Shown in pieces: positions 52,529-60,950 of a stretch of 64,000 bases of DNA. How positions within the stretch are numbered: the stretch's first letter is position 1; every line of letters begins with the position of its first letter. The stretch spans positions 558,001-622,000 of the forward strand of contig NZ_AP024324.1 of assembly GCF_018408855.1 (NCBI RefSeq), given 5' to 3'. This DNA comes from Caballeronia sp. NK8 (GTDB lineage: Bacteria > Pseudomonadota > Gammaproteobacteria > Burkholderiales > Burkholderiaceae). The notes below the pieces were generated by a model. The model was not told the DNA's origin. It did no database searches and was given only the letters and a program-made list of their open reading frames with translations. Both the position numbers and the translations under genes were made by a program.

Positions 52529-52729
52529 GGCAGTCTCCTGTGAGCGCGTCACGCTTCGCCAGCGACGATTTTCTTCATACCTGAAACCATGCCGGCGACA
52601 GCCGCGAGGTCGTGTCGTCGTCTCGTGCGGCGACGATCGTTTCCAATCTTATCGGTTTCGCAGGGGTGTTCCGTCTGAATCGCTACAATGGCGCGGACAC
52701 ATTTCCATCGAAAGCATCGCAGGCGAGAC

Positions 52730-53434
52730 ATGCTGACTTCCTATTTCTGGAGCGGCGACGCGATCCGCAGTCGAAGCGTCAGTGACGTGGTTCTCTCTGG
52801 CACGCTCGACGTGCCCGCGCCCTCCGCACGACTGCTCGCGGATTGGCAAAGAGAGACATCGTCGCGGCTCGCTCTCGAACCCGGCGATGTCGAGCCAATG
52901 CCTCTGGCGCGAACGCAAATGCGCTGGCCGGACTACAAGCGCTGCGTGCAGACCATGTCGGACTGGACACGCGCGCTTGGACTGCACGGCGTGCTCGCCG
53001 ACAGCGACGTCGCGCTCATGGCGTGTCGTGGCGCGCGCTATCACCATGACGCCGCGCAATATGGCGGCAAGGCCTTCTGCAATCTCTTCCTGAGCGAGGA
53101 CCGTGGCCTGGACGTGCATTTTCCCGCCACGGGACTTCGTATTCCGCTGACCCGCGGAACAGCCCTCATATTCGATACCGGTCAGCCTCATGGCGTGATT
53201 CAGCGCCACCGCGACAATTTCAATGAGGCCGATTTCGCGCCGGATCAGGACTGCATCCAGATATTCCTGAGCTGGGAGCTTCCGATCGAGGACGCCCAGG
53301 TTGCGCAAGTCCTCGAGGTGGACTTTGACGTCGCCCGTCCGACGTCGCCGTTACCGGATGAAGAACAAGTGTGGTTGAACGGCTCGCCAGTTGCCGTGTG
53401 CCCGGAATCGGGTCGCTGGTACCGGGCCGACTGA
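52730..53434 (+). CDS. Putative 2OG-Fe(II) oxygenase-like protein
   Basis: A 234-residue cytosolic protein I recognise only by fold-like motifs. YHHDAAQYGGKAFCNLFLSE (around residues 102-121) has an HxD pair and FDTGQPHGVIQR (around 148-159) a distal His followed by an Arg, the arrangement of iron/2-oxoglutarate oxygenases. FLSWELPIED is the last core strand. Substrate unknown. I start at 52730 (MLTSYFWSGD); an upstream in-frame ATG at 52688 would add 14 basic residues. It converges with the MFS gene with 2 nt between stops. Confidence 0.6.
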   Translation: MLTSYFWSGDAIRSRSVSDVVLSGTLDVPAPSARLLADWQRETSSRLALEPGDVEPMPLARTQMRWPDYKRCVQTMSDWTRALGLHGVLADSDVALMACRGARYHHDAAQYGGKAFCNLFLSEDRGLDVHFPATGLRIPLTRGTALIFDTGQPHGVIQRHRDNFNEADFAPDQDCIQIFLSWELPIEDAQVAQVLEVDFDVARPTSPLPDEEQVWLNGSPVAVCPESGRWYRAD

Positions 53435-53436
53435 CT

Positions 53437-54735
53437 TCAACCGTGAGCGGCCGGCGCAAGTTGCGCGATGTCGACGGGCTTGCTCGACGAGCGAATGACG
53501 CGCATCACGACCCATGCGATGAGATAAGCCGAACCGCAGACGACGAACAGCACGTTGTAGCCGGCGTCGATGTGACCGAGCACCTTGAAATGGTCCAGCA
53601 CCGCACCGACGACGAGCGGGAACAGCGTCGCACCCAGCGCACCGGCCAGGCCGCCGATCCCGACGACCGAACCGACTGCCGCCTTCGGAAACATGTCGGA
53701 AGCGGTCGTGAAGAGGTTCGCCGACCATGCCTGATGCGAAGCCGCCGCGAGGCTCAGAAGGCCGACCATCGCCCACATGTTCTCGATGAACGGCGAGAAC
53801 GCAATCGGCATCACGAGAAACGCAAAGACCAGCATGGTGGTTTGTCGCGCCTTCGTCACGGACCAGCCGCGCTGAATCAGCCTGGACGAGATGAAACCAC
53901 CGCCGATGCTGCCGATCGAGGTCGAGACGTACACGATCACCAGCGGCAGGCCGAGGTTCTTCAGATCGAGGTGGAAGCGCGAATTGAAGTACGAAGGCAG
54001 CCAGAAGAGCATGAACCACCAGATCGGGTCGGTCAGAAGCTTGCCTGCGAAGAATGCCCACGTCGGGCGCAGCTTGAGCAAGGTGAACCAGCTCACCTTT
54101 TGCGTCGCGGGAGCGGGCGCTGAATCCTCGCTGATGTAGCCGAGCTCCGCCTCGTTGACCTTCGCGTGTTTCGCCGGCACCTGATACATGAAGTACCAGA
54201 AGCCCAGCCAGATAAAGCCCGTCAGTCCGGTGACGAAGAACGCAGCCTCCCAGCCATACGTTGCGGCGAGCCATGGAACGGTCGCCGGTGCCGCCACCGC
54301 GCCGATGCTGGTACCGGAGGTGAGAATACCCACCGCGAGCGCTTGCTCCTTGCGCGGGAACCACTCCGACACGCTCTTCACCGCGCAAGGGAAGCTGCCG
54401 GACTCAGAGATGCCAAGCAGGGCACGCATGACGCCGAAGCCCATCGTGCTGCGCACGAGCGCATGGCCGCATGCGGCGATGCTCCACACCAGCACGCACA
54501 CGCCGTAGCCGATCTTGACGCCGAACTTGTCGACCATCTTTCCGGACAACACCATGCCGATTGCATAACACGCGGTGAACACCATGACGATGTAGCTGTA
54601 CTGTGTCTCGGTCCAGTTGAACGTGACGGCAAGCTCGGGCTTGAGCAGTCCCAACACCTGACGGTCGAGGTAATTGATCGTGGTTGCGAAGAAAAGCAGC
54701 GCGCAGATGCGCCACCGGATAGCTGTACGGTCCAT
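53437..54735 (-). CDS. MFS transporter, anion:cation symporter (ACS) family
   Basis: A 432-residue carrier with about 12 helices. RICALLFFATTINYLDRQVLGLLKPEL at the start and GISESGSFPCAVKSVSEWFPRKEQALAVG (around residues 105-133) are typical of the hexuronate/galactonate/phthalate ACS group. The ATG at 54735 has a GGAG upstream; earlier frames lack transporter features. It is the last gene of the leftward CoA-transferase operon, 50 nt after the hydratase, and probably imports a sugar acid or other organic anion degraded by the TetR-controlled genes. Confidence 0.88.
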   Translation of the reverse strand: MDRTAIRWRICALLFFATTINYLDRQVLGLLKPELAVTFNWTETQYSYIVMVFTACYAIGMVLSGKMVDKFGVKIGYGVCVLVWSIAACGHALVRSTMGFGVMRALLGISESGSFPCAVKSVSEWFPRKEQALAVGILTSGTSIGAVAAPATVPWLAATYGWEAAFFVTGLTGFIWLGFWYFMYQVPAKHAKVNEAELGYISEDSAPAPATQKVSWFTLLKLRPTWAFFAGKLLTDPIWWFMLFWLPSYFNSRFHLDLKNLGLPLVIVYVSTSIGSIGGGFISSRLIQRGWSVTKARQTTMLVFAFLVMPIAFSPFIENMWAMVGLLSLAAASHQAWSANLFTTASDMFPKAAVGSVVGIGGLAGALGATLFPLVVGAVLDHFKVLGHIDAGYNVLFVVCGSAYLIAWVVMRVIRSSSKPVDIAQLAPAAHG

Positions 54736-54785
54736 GAGCGACTCCTGTCTCCTGAAATGCCTGATCCGCTGATGCGGCTTGAGAG

Positions 54786-55556
54786 TTACCGGAAAAATGC
54801 GGGGCGTTTCTCGCGAAATGCCGCGACGCCTTCGATTGCATCGGGGGACGCCTTGCACACCGATGCGGCGAGTTCGTGAGCGTATTCGTGCTGGCCCGTC
54901 TCCATCATCCGAACGAGCCGCTTACCGACTGACAGCGAAGTCCTCGATCGCTTGATGAGCGTTGCGCAGATTGCGTCGACGCGGCCGCGCAACTGATCCG
55001 CTTCGACGGCCTCGTTGATCACGCCCCATGCAGCGGCGGTTTCGGCGGAGATCGGTTCACCGAGAAGAATCAACTCACGCGTGCGCGTCGCGCCGACGAG
55101 TTCGGAAAGCCGCGAGCAGCCCATCCATCCGGGGATGGCGCCCACCGACGCTTCAGGAAAGCCGACCGTTGCCTGTTTGCTTGCGTAGCGGAGATCGCAC
55201 GTCAGCGCGAGTTCGAATCCGCCGCCGAGCGCGCTGGCGGAAAGAACAGCGATCGTCGGTTTGTCGAGTTCGGCGATGCGACGGAACACGCGGTTGCCTT
55301 CGCGAATGAAGCGCGTGCCCATCTTCTGCGGATCGATATCGCCCCACTCGTTGATATCCGCGCCGCTGCAAAAGAAGCGCGGACTCGCGGTTTCGATTTT
55401 CAGCACGCGGATTTCATCATTGCGCTCGACGTCCGTCACGGCGCGTTCAATGTCATCCAGCATCTGCAACGTCAACGCGTTATGACGCGATACGCGGTTG
55501 AGCGTAATCGTGGCGACGCCACCTTTGGCCTCGTAGAGAATGTCGGTGTCGGACAT
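54786..55556 (-). CDS. Enoyl-CoA hydratase/isomerase family protein
   Basis: A 256-residue crotonase-fold protein. FFCSGADINEW (around residues 61-71) and ASALGGGFELALTCDLRYAS (around 102-121) form the CoA and oxyanion site, with a glutamate in GGGFELAL and another in FPEASVGAIPG. The usual GGTQRL after IPG reads as WMGCSRL here, a small departure from typical hydratases. It lies 14 nt after the CoA-transferase gene, so it acts on the CoA ester made there: hydration, isomerisation or carbon-carbon cleavage are all possible. Confidence 0.87.
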   Translation of the reverse strand: MSDTDILYEAKGGVATITLNRVSRHNALTLQMLDDIERAVTDVERNDEIRVLKIETASPRFFCSGADINEWGDIDPQKMGTRFIREGNRVFRRIAELDKPTIAVLSASALGGGFELALTCDLRYASKQATVGFPEASVGAIPGWMGCSRLSELVGATRTRELILLGEPISAETAAAWGVINEAVEADQLRGRVDAICATLIKRSRTSLSVGKRLVRMMETGQHEYAHELAASVCKASPDAIEGVAAFREKRPAFFR

Positions 55557-55570
55557 GTAAAACCTCTTTG

Positions 55571-57079
55571 TCAGTGAGCCGCAGCGGCTTCGAGCAGGCG
55601 CTCGTCGATGAGCGGCGTGAACTCCATGCGCGAGAGCACATCGCGGTGCATGTCGACGCCCTTCGCCACTTCGACGAGGCACACGCCGAGCGCATCGAGC
55701 CTGAACACCGCGCGCTCGGTGATATAGAAAACTTCCTTTCCGTCCAGACGCGCCTGCACGCCGCTGAACGTCACGTGCCGCACCTTTTTCACGGCCTTCG
55801 GCACGGATCCCGGCGAGAGAATGTCGAGCGCGTCGCCTTTGCGTTCCACACGCAAGCCCTTGGCCTCGAACGCGCCGCAGAACACCAGTTTTTTCGCGCC
55901 CTGCGCGATATCCATGAATCCGCCCGGCCCGACGACCGTCGAGCCGAGCTTCGACACGTTCACGTTGCCTTCTTCGTCGAACTCGCCCATGCCGAGGAAG
56001 GTCACGTCGATACCGCCGCCGCTATACCAGTCGAACTGATCGACGCTCGGCATGATGGCGTCGGCGTTGCGCGCGGTGCCGAACATCGAGCCGTCGAGCA
56101 TCGAGCCGCGGTGGACGCCCTGCTCGACAGAACCCCAATACTCGTCGCCGCGACCTTGCGAGGCGAGGACGGCCGGAATCGCGCCCGGAAAGCCGAAGCC
56201 GAAGTTCACGGATTGATCGATGCCAAGCTCCTGGGCCGCGCGCTCGGCCACGATGAGGCGCATGCCATCGGGCATCTCGACATCGGGTGTCTCGCCGAGC
56301 GCTTCGCCGCTCAACGTGGCGTCGTACTCGCTGATCTGGCACTGGCGCTGAGCCGGGGTCTCGACAGTGAAATCGACCATCACGCCAGGCACACGAACCA
56401 GACGAGCGGGCACGTGCAGACGCGGCCGCGATTTGACCTGCGCGATGACCTTGCCGCCGCTGTTGTGCGCGGCCAGCGCGACGGCATAGATGTCGAGGTC
56501 CGCCGGTTCATGACGGGTCGAGAGATTGCCCCTGTCGTCCGCGGACGACGCCATGACGATCGAGAAGTCGATCTTGAAGGGCTTGTAGCGCAGGAATTCC
56601 GTGCCGTCGATTTCGATCAGCTCGACGAGATCTTCGGTGGTGACGTCGTTCAGCTTGCCGCCGTCCAGACGTGGATCGACGAAGGTTCTCAGGCCGACGC
56701 GCGTAATCACGCCCGGCCGGCCCGCGCCGATTTCGCGGAACAAGGTCGCAATCACACCGCCCGGGAAACTGTAGCCCTCGATCGCACCGCTTTCGGCCAG
56801 CTTCTGCATCGCCGATGACCAGACCCAGTGGCCGCCGATCACGCGCCTGACCATCCCGGCGTGAGCGAATCTGCCGAGGCCGCTGCCCTGCCCGTCGCCC
56901 ACGCCCAGCGCATGAACGACCGTCAGATTGCGCGGATGGCCGGTTTCGAGAAATCGCGCTTCGATCGCAGCGAGGATCGCGTCCGGTTCGAGCAGCCCGC
57001 CGCCCGATCCGGTGATGGCGATCGTCGCACCGTCGAAGATCGAAGCCGCAACGGCTTGCGCACTGGTCCACTTTTTCAC
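55571..57079 (-). CDS. Acyl-CoA:acetate/propionate CoA-transferase (YdiF-like)
   Basis: A 502-residue fused alpha-beta family I CoA-transferase. [26 protein letters not shown] is the start of the alpha half, GGHWVWSSAMQKLAESGAIEGYSFPGGVI the alpha core, and the beta half holds the catalytic Glu319 in SVEQGVHRG. It moves CoA from acetyl- or another acyl-CoA to an organic acid. The start is GTG at 57079 with AGGAGG 4 nt upstream. First gene of a leftward operon whose predicted promoter spacer carries the TetR operator (57107-57124). Confidence 0.9.
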   Translation of the reverse strand: MKKWTSAQAVAASIFDGATIAITGSGGGLLEPDAILAAIEARFLETGHPRNLTVVHALGVGDGQGSGLGRFAHAGMVRRVIGGHWVWSSAMQKLAESGAIEGYSFPGGVIATLFREIGAGRPGVITRVGLRTFVDPRLDGGKLNDVTTEDLVELIEIDGTEFLRYKPFKIDFSIVMASSADDRGNLSTRHEPADLDIYAVALAAHNSGGKVIAQVKSRPRLHVPARLVRVPGVMVDFTVETPAQRQCQISEYDATLSGEALGETPDVEMPDGMRLIVAERAAQELGIDQSVNFGFGFPGAIPAVLASQGRGDEYWGSVEQGVHRGSMLDGSMFGTARNADAIMPSVDQFDWYSGGGIDVTFLGMGEFDEEGNVNVSKLGSTVVGPGGFMDIAQGAKKLVFCGAFEAKGLRVERKGDALDILSPGSVPKAVKKVRHVTFSGVQARLDGKEVFYITERAVFRLDALGVCLVEVAKGVDMHRDVLSRMEFTPLIDERLLEAAAAH

Positions 57080-57102
57080 AACGCCTCCTGATTCGAAAAT
57101 CT

Positions 57103-57131
57103 TTAGTACCGAACCGTATCGTTACTTGAAA
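57103..57131 (-). promoter_or_regulatory. Predicted promoter of the CoA-transferase operon
   Basis: On the minus strand TTTCAA (57131-57126), a 17-nt spacer and TACTAA (57108-57103), 24 nt upstream of the GTG. The spacer is almost filled by the inverted repeat at 57107-57124, the usual geometry for TetR-type repression. Confidence 0.5.
57107..57124. promoter_or_regulatory. TetR operator candidate, site A
   Basis: TACCGA-ACCGTA-TCGTTA: inverted repeat with 5 of 6 matched positions. It aligns with site B at 58062-58079, differing at three of 18 positions. Located between the CoA-transferase operon and the tetR gene. Confidence 0.65.
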
Positions 57132-57282
57132 CGAATCGTGGCACAGGCAAAAGCGACGTTCAAGGGAAAAGCGCCTGAAATCGGGTTTACGATGATCGAT
57201 GCGTACAGAGCCGCTCGTACGCCACGATTGCGACGCGATGGCGTTGTCAGTTACCGTTTAACTTTGGATGTGACCCACGAAT

Positions 57283-57963
57283 ATGCAGACCCCAGTCGAA
57301 CCGGGCGGCGAAGTACGCGCTGTCGAGAAGCCCGCGCGTGCCAAGCGGCTGCGCGATCCGATCCAGACGCAAGCCAAAATCCTCACTGCCGCCAAAGCCG
57401 AGTTCGCGAAAGTTGGACTGGGCGGCGCGCGCATCGAGACGATCGCCGAGAAGGCCGGCGTCAACAAGCGGATGATCTACGAGTACTTCAAGGGGAAGGA
57501 AGAGCTGTTCCAGACCGTCCTCGAGGAAATGTGGACCGACATCCGGACCGAGGAAAGAGCGCTCGGCCTCGATAAGCTCGCGCCCGTCGAGGCGATCCGG
57601 GCCTACGTGACGTTCACCTGGAACTATTACCTGAAGAACCCGGAGTTCATGTCGCTCGTGAACAGCGAAAATCTGCACCGGGCCCGGCATGTCAAGAAGT
57701 CGAGACGGTTCAGCGAACTGCATCGCGGCTTCGTCAACATGCTGCAGCATATTCTCGAGCGAGGCGTAGCCTCCGGCGACTTCAAGGCGGGCGTCGATGC
57801 AAGCCAGTTGCACCTGACCATCGCCGCGCTGGGTTATTACTATTTGACCAATCGCTTCACCGGCGAAGTCATCTTCGGCTTCGATTTCGTCTCGAAGGAA
57901 GCGCTTCAGAAACGTCTCGACTTCAATCTCGAAACAGTCTTCAGCCTGCTACGCCCGAGCTGA
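57283..57963 (+). CDS. TetR-family transcriptional repressor
   Basis: A 226-residue regulator. The helix-turn-helix is ILTAAKAEFAKVGLGGARIETIAEKAGVNKRMIYEYFKGKEELF (residues around 29-72); the ligand domain follows with a TetR_C-like pattern (LTIAALGYYYLTNRF). An arginine/lysine-rich tail of about 25 residues precedes the domain. It lies between two divergent catabolic operons that each carry a near-identical 18-bp inverted repeat in their promoters, so it is the probable shared repressor. A strong terminator follows. Confidence 0.9.
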   Translation: MQTPVEPGGEVRAVEKPARAKRLRDPIQTQAKILTAAKAEFAKVGLGGARIETIAEKAGVNKRMIYEYFKGKEELFQTVLEEMWTDIRTEERALGLDKLAPVEAIRAYVTFTWNYYLKNPEFMSLVNSENLHRARHVKKSRRFSELHRGFVNMLQHILERGVASGDFKAGVDASQLHLTIAALGYYYLTNRFTGEVIFGFDFVSKEALQKRLDFNLETVFSLLRPS

Positions 57964-57999
57964 TCGCGCCGCGCTCCTCTCTTCTTCGCTCCATCGCAC

Positions 58000-58035
58000 A
58001 AGGGTTTTCCGCTTCATAGGGGAAAACCCTTTTTT
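58000..58035 (+). terminator. Rho-independent terminator after tetR
   Basis: AGGGTTTTCC (58001-58010), 10-nt loop, GGAAAACCCT (58021-58030), directly followed by TTTTT; an A before and T after extend the stem to 11. This is the clearest intrinsic terminator in the window, 37 nt after the tetR stop. Confidence 0.88.
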
Positions 58036-58062
58036 GACAGCGCGTTTCGACAGGTATTAAAT
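58034..58062 (+). promoter_or_regulatory. Predicted promoter of the SDR/DUF993 operon
   Basis: TTGACA (58034-58039), a perfect -35 box, 17-nt spacer, TTAAAT (58057-58062) as -10. It starts inside the terminator T-run. The operator at 58062-58079 covers the expected transcription start. Confidence 0.55.
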
Positions 58063-58079
58063 AACGAAACGGATCGTTA
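58062..58079. promoter_or_regulatory. TetR operator candidate, site B
   Basis: TAACGA-AACGGA-TCGTTA: perfect 6-bp inverted repeat with 6-nt centre. It shares 15 of 18 bases with site A, and the CTT following TCGTTA is also conserved. It lies just downstream of the -10 box of the SDR operon. Confidence 0.7.
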
Positions 58080-58097
58080 CTTAGGAAGAGATGAAAC

Positions 58098-58868
58098 ATG
58101 GAACAACGCCAGGTCGCGCTGGTTACGGGCGCTCGTCGCGGCATCGGTCGGGCGATCGCGCTCGAACTTGCCAATGCCGGGTTCGACATCGCCATCACGG
58201 ACGTCGAGACATCGGAGGAGTTGGTCGCCACGCGCGCCGATATCGAACGCGTCGGTGTGAAGTGCGTGGCGCTGACATCGAATCTCGCGGACATTGCGCA
58301 TCACGACGCGCTGTTTCAGGCGGTCGACGATGCGCTCGGCCCCGTCACCTGCCTGGTCAACAACGCTGGCGTGTCCGTCATGTCGCGCGGCGATCTGCTC
58401 GACGTCACGCCAGAAAGCTACGACCGATGCCTCAACGTCAACACGCGAGGCACCTTCTTCCTGATGCAGGCATTCGGCCGGCGTGTCGCGCGGGCGCGGC
58501 AGTCGGCGGTCAATCGCTCGATCATCACGATCACCTCATCCAACGCCGTGGCGGCGTCGCCACAGCGCAGCGAATATTGCGTGTCGAAGGCAGGGCTGTC
58601 GATGGCCACTACCCTGTTCGGTCTGCGGCTGGCTGAACTGGGCGTCAGCGTATTCGAAGTACAGCCGGGCCTGATCGAAACCGAAATGACCGCGCCATCG
58701 AAGGCGCGTTACGACGCGCTCATGGAGGACGGGTTGACCGCCATCAAACGATGGGGCAAGCCGGATGAAGTCGCGCTTACGGTACGCACGCTCGCAACGG
58801 GTGGTCTGCCGTTCAGCGTGGGTCAGGCGATCCGCGTCGATGGCGGTCTTCTTGTTTCCAAATACTGA
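58098..58868 (+). CDS. Short-chain dehydrogenase/reductase
   Basis: A 256-residue NAD(P)-dependent oxidoreductase. VTGARRGIGRAIALELA (around residues 9-25) is the cofactor motif, NNAGVS the structural motif, and the catalytic set is Ser in ITSSNA and YxxxK in YCVSK (around 157-161). QPGLIETEMT follows. ADVETSEE-like Asp after the second strand (ITDVETS) favours NAD. AGGAAGAG precedes the ATG. First gene of the rightward TetR-controlled operon; it may oxidise a sugar- or cyclitol-type alcohol before the aldolase-like step. Confidence 0.9.
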   Translation: MEQRQVALVTGARRGIGRAIALELANAGFDIAITDVETSEELVATRADIERVGVKCVALTSNLADIAHHDALFQAVDDALGPVTCLVNNAGVSVMSRGDLLDVTPESYDRCLNVNTRGTFFLMQAFGRRVARARQSAVNRSIITITSSNAVAASPQRSEYCVSKAGLSMATTLFGLRLAELGVSVFEVQPGLIETEMTAPSKARYDALMEDGLTAIKRWGKPDEVALTVRTLATGGLPFSVGQAIRVDGGLLVSKY

Positions 58869-58884
58869 TTTCGAGATTCGAACT

Positions 58885-60048
58885 ATGCAAATCAAGCTTC
58901 CCACCCTGGACGGCGCGCTCGCCGACTACCGTCTGACCGGCACGCCCTTGCAGGTCGTCAAGCCCGCGACGGCGTTCAACCGCATCGCCTACTCGGCGGC
59001 GCACGTGGTCGCCGATCCGCTGCGTAGCGGCGAACTCGGACAAGCCTGCGCGATCGACTGGGACCGGACCATCGAATATCGCCGCTATCTTCTGGAGCAA
59101 GGTCTGGGGATCGCGGAGGCGATGGATACGGCGCAACGCGGCATGGGCCTGTCGTGGGACTCGGCGAAAGAGCTGATCGTCCGCACGCTGAATGAAACGC
59201 GCGACATTCCCGGCGCGTCGATCGCATCGGGCTGCGGCACGGATCACTTGCCGGTCAACGACGCGCGCTCGTGCGACGATGTCATCAAGGCCTACCTGAC
59301 GCAAATCGAGAGCGTCCAGCGCGCGGGCGGCCAGATCATCCTGATGGCGAGCCGCGCCCTCGCGCGCGTGGCCAGGGATGCGAACGACTACATTCGTGTC
59401 TATCGCGAAGTGCTGGCCGCGTGCGACAAGCCGGTCATTCTTCACTGGCTCGGCGAGGCATTCGATCCCGAACTGGCCGGATACTGGGGTCATGCCGACT
59501 TCGAAAACGCGGCCAAGGTCTGTCTCGAAGTCATCGTCGCGAATGAAGCGAAAGTCGATGGCATCAAGATTTCGCTGCTGGATGACGCGAAGGAAATCGC
59601 CTTCCGCCGACGTCTTCCTGCGTCCGTGAAGATGTACACCGGCGACGACTTCAACTACCCGGTGCTCATCGCCGGCGATGAATTCGGTTACTCGCACGCG
59701 CTGCTCGGCATCTTCGATGCGATCGCGCCTGCGGCGTCACAGGCGTTGTCCGCGCTCGCCGCGAACGATCTCGCTCGCTATGACGAGCTGCTCGCGCCAA
59801 CGGTGCCGCTGTCGCGCCATATCTTTCGCGCGCCGACACAGTACTACAAGACCGGAGTCGTCTTCCTCGCCTATCTGAACGGATTCCAGCCGCACTTCTT
59901 CATGCTCGGCGGCCATCATGGCATGAGGCCGCCTGCCTATCTGGCGGAAGTCTTCCGGCTCGCCGATCAGGCGAATCTGCTCAAGGATCCCGAGTTGGCC
60001 GTCAGCCGCATGCGAGCGGTCATGACCACGCTCGGATGCACGCAATGA
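58885..60048 (+). CDS. DUF993 protein, aldolase-like TIM barrel
   Basis: A 387-residue protein of the DUF993 family, related to dihydrodipicolinate synthase-type class I aldolases. GCGTDHLP (around residues 113-120), ILMASRALARVA, VILHWLGEAFDPELAGYW and DGIKISLLDD (around 229-238, with a lysine in the strand where aldolases form the Schiff base) are the most conserved parts I can see. The reaction is not established. The start at 58885 is the one that gives the family N-terminus. The stop overlaps the next gene start as ATGA. It probably performs carbon-carbon cleavage in this operon. Confidence 0.82.
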   Translation: MQIKLPTLDGALADYRLTGTPLQVVKPATAFNRIAYSAAHVVADPLRSGELGQACAIDWDRTIEYRRYLLEQGLGIAEAMDTAQRGMGLSWDSAKELIVRTLNETRDIPGASIASGCGTDHLPVNDARSCDDVIKAYLTQIESVQRAGGQIILMASRALARVARDANDYIRVYREVLAACDKPVILHWLGEAFDPELAGYWGHADFENAAKVCLEVIVANEAKVDGIKISLLDDAKEIAFRRRLPASVKMYTGDDFNYPVLIAGDEFGYSHALLGIFDAIAPAASQALSALAANDLARYDELLAPTVPLSRHIFRAPTQYYKTGVVFLAYLNGFQPHFFMLGGHHGMRPPAYLAEVFRLADQANLLKDPELAVSRMRAVMTTLGCTQ

Positions 60049-60896
60049 TCATGGAACCTCTTCACCCCGCCCGTTGTTCCATCAACACCGCGACACTCGG
60101 ACATCGCGAAACCATCGACGTGACGATCGACCGGATCGCCAAAGCGGGGTTCGGTGGACTGGCACCGTGGCGTCATGAAGTCGAAACGGCCGGCGTGAGC
60201 AGGATCGCCAGGCAGATTCGTGCGCTGGAACTCAAGGTCAGCGGGTACTGTCGGTCGACGTACTTCCCTGCCGCGACGCAGGCGCAGCGTCTGGTCAACA
60301 TTCAGTCGAACGTCCGGGCGCTGAACGACGCGGCTGAACTGGGCGCCGAATGCTTCGTGATGGTGGTAGGCGGCCTGCCTGAAGGAAGCCGCGACCTGTC
60401 GGCGGCGCGCACGCAGGTACGGGACGGCATCGGCGCATTGCTTGAAGCGGCGCGCAAGCTGGGCGTCCGCCTGGCGATCGAACCGCTGCATCCGATGTAT
60501 GCGGGCGAAAGGTCGGTGATCAACACGATCGATCAGGCGAACGTCATCGCGCGCGAACTCGATCCGCATAACGATGGCTTCCTCGGAATTGCTGTCGACG
60601 TGTATCACTGCTGGTGGGACCCGCGGCTGGAAGCGGCGGTCTCTTCGATCGGCAAGGACGATCGCATTTTTGCGTACCACGTCTCCGACTGGCTCGTACC
60701 GACGAACGATCTGTTGCTCGATCGCGGCATGATGGGCGATGGCGTGATCGACCTGCGGGACTTCCGGCGAAGCGTCGAAAATGCGGGCTATGCCGGCATG
60801 GTCGAAGTCGAGATCTTTTCGCGCGACAACTGGTGGAAACGGCCACCCGATCAGGTCCTGCAGACGTGCGCCGCGCGCTTGCAATCGGTCTGCTGA
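60045..60896 (+). CDS. Sugar phosphate isomerase/epimerase family TIM barrel
   Basis: A 283-residue xylose-isomerase-like protein. CSINTATLGHR at the start, LAIEPLHPMYAGERSVINT (around residues 142-160) with a metal-binding Glu, GIAVDVYHCWWDP with Asp-His, and VEVEIFSRDNWW near the end with the last Glu: the metal ligands of the family are present. Members isomerise or epimerise sugars, keto-sugars or inosose-like compounds. The ATG at 60045 overlaps the DUF993 stop (ATGA); ATGs at 60036 and 60051 are alternatives. Last gene of the rightward operon. Confidence 0.85.
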   Translation: MIMEPLHPARCSINTATLGHRETIDVTIDRIAKAGFGGLAPWRHEVETAGVSRIARQIRALELKVSGYCRSTYFPAATQAQRLVNIQSNVRALNDAAELGAECFVMVVGGLPEGSRDLSAARTQVRDGIGALLEAARKLGVRLAIEPLHPMYAGERSVINTIDQANVIARELDPHNDGFLGIAVDVYHCWWDPRLEAAVSSIGKDDRIFAYHVSDWLVPTNDLLLDRGMMGDGVIDLRDFRRSVENAGYAGMVEVEIFSRDNWWKRPPDQVLQTCAARLQSVC

Positions 60897-60933
60897 GGCT
60901 GATCCGTTTGCGTAGAAAGTCGAAACTCCAGAT

Positions 60934-60950
60934 TAGTCCGCTCCGGACTA
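60934..60950. other. Short palindrome at the end of the GntR gene
   Basis: TAGTCCG-CTC-CGGACTA, a 7-bp perfect stem between the convergent TIM-barrel and GntR genes, overlapping the GntR stop codon. Possibly a weak bidirectional terminator; no T-run. Confidence 0.35.

Noticed and set aside
57247..57813. A 188-codon minus-strand frame opposite the TetR gene
   Set aside because: Shadow of the TetR coding sequence; no recognisable domain and no ribosome binding site.
60934..60950. Palindrome TAGTCCG/CGGACTA as the GntR operator
   Set aside because: It overlaps the GntR stop codon, far from any promoter. A 3-prime-end hairpin is more likely.
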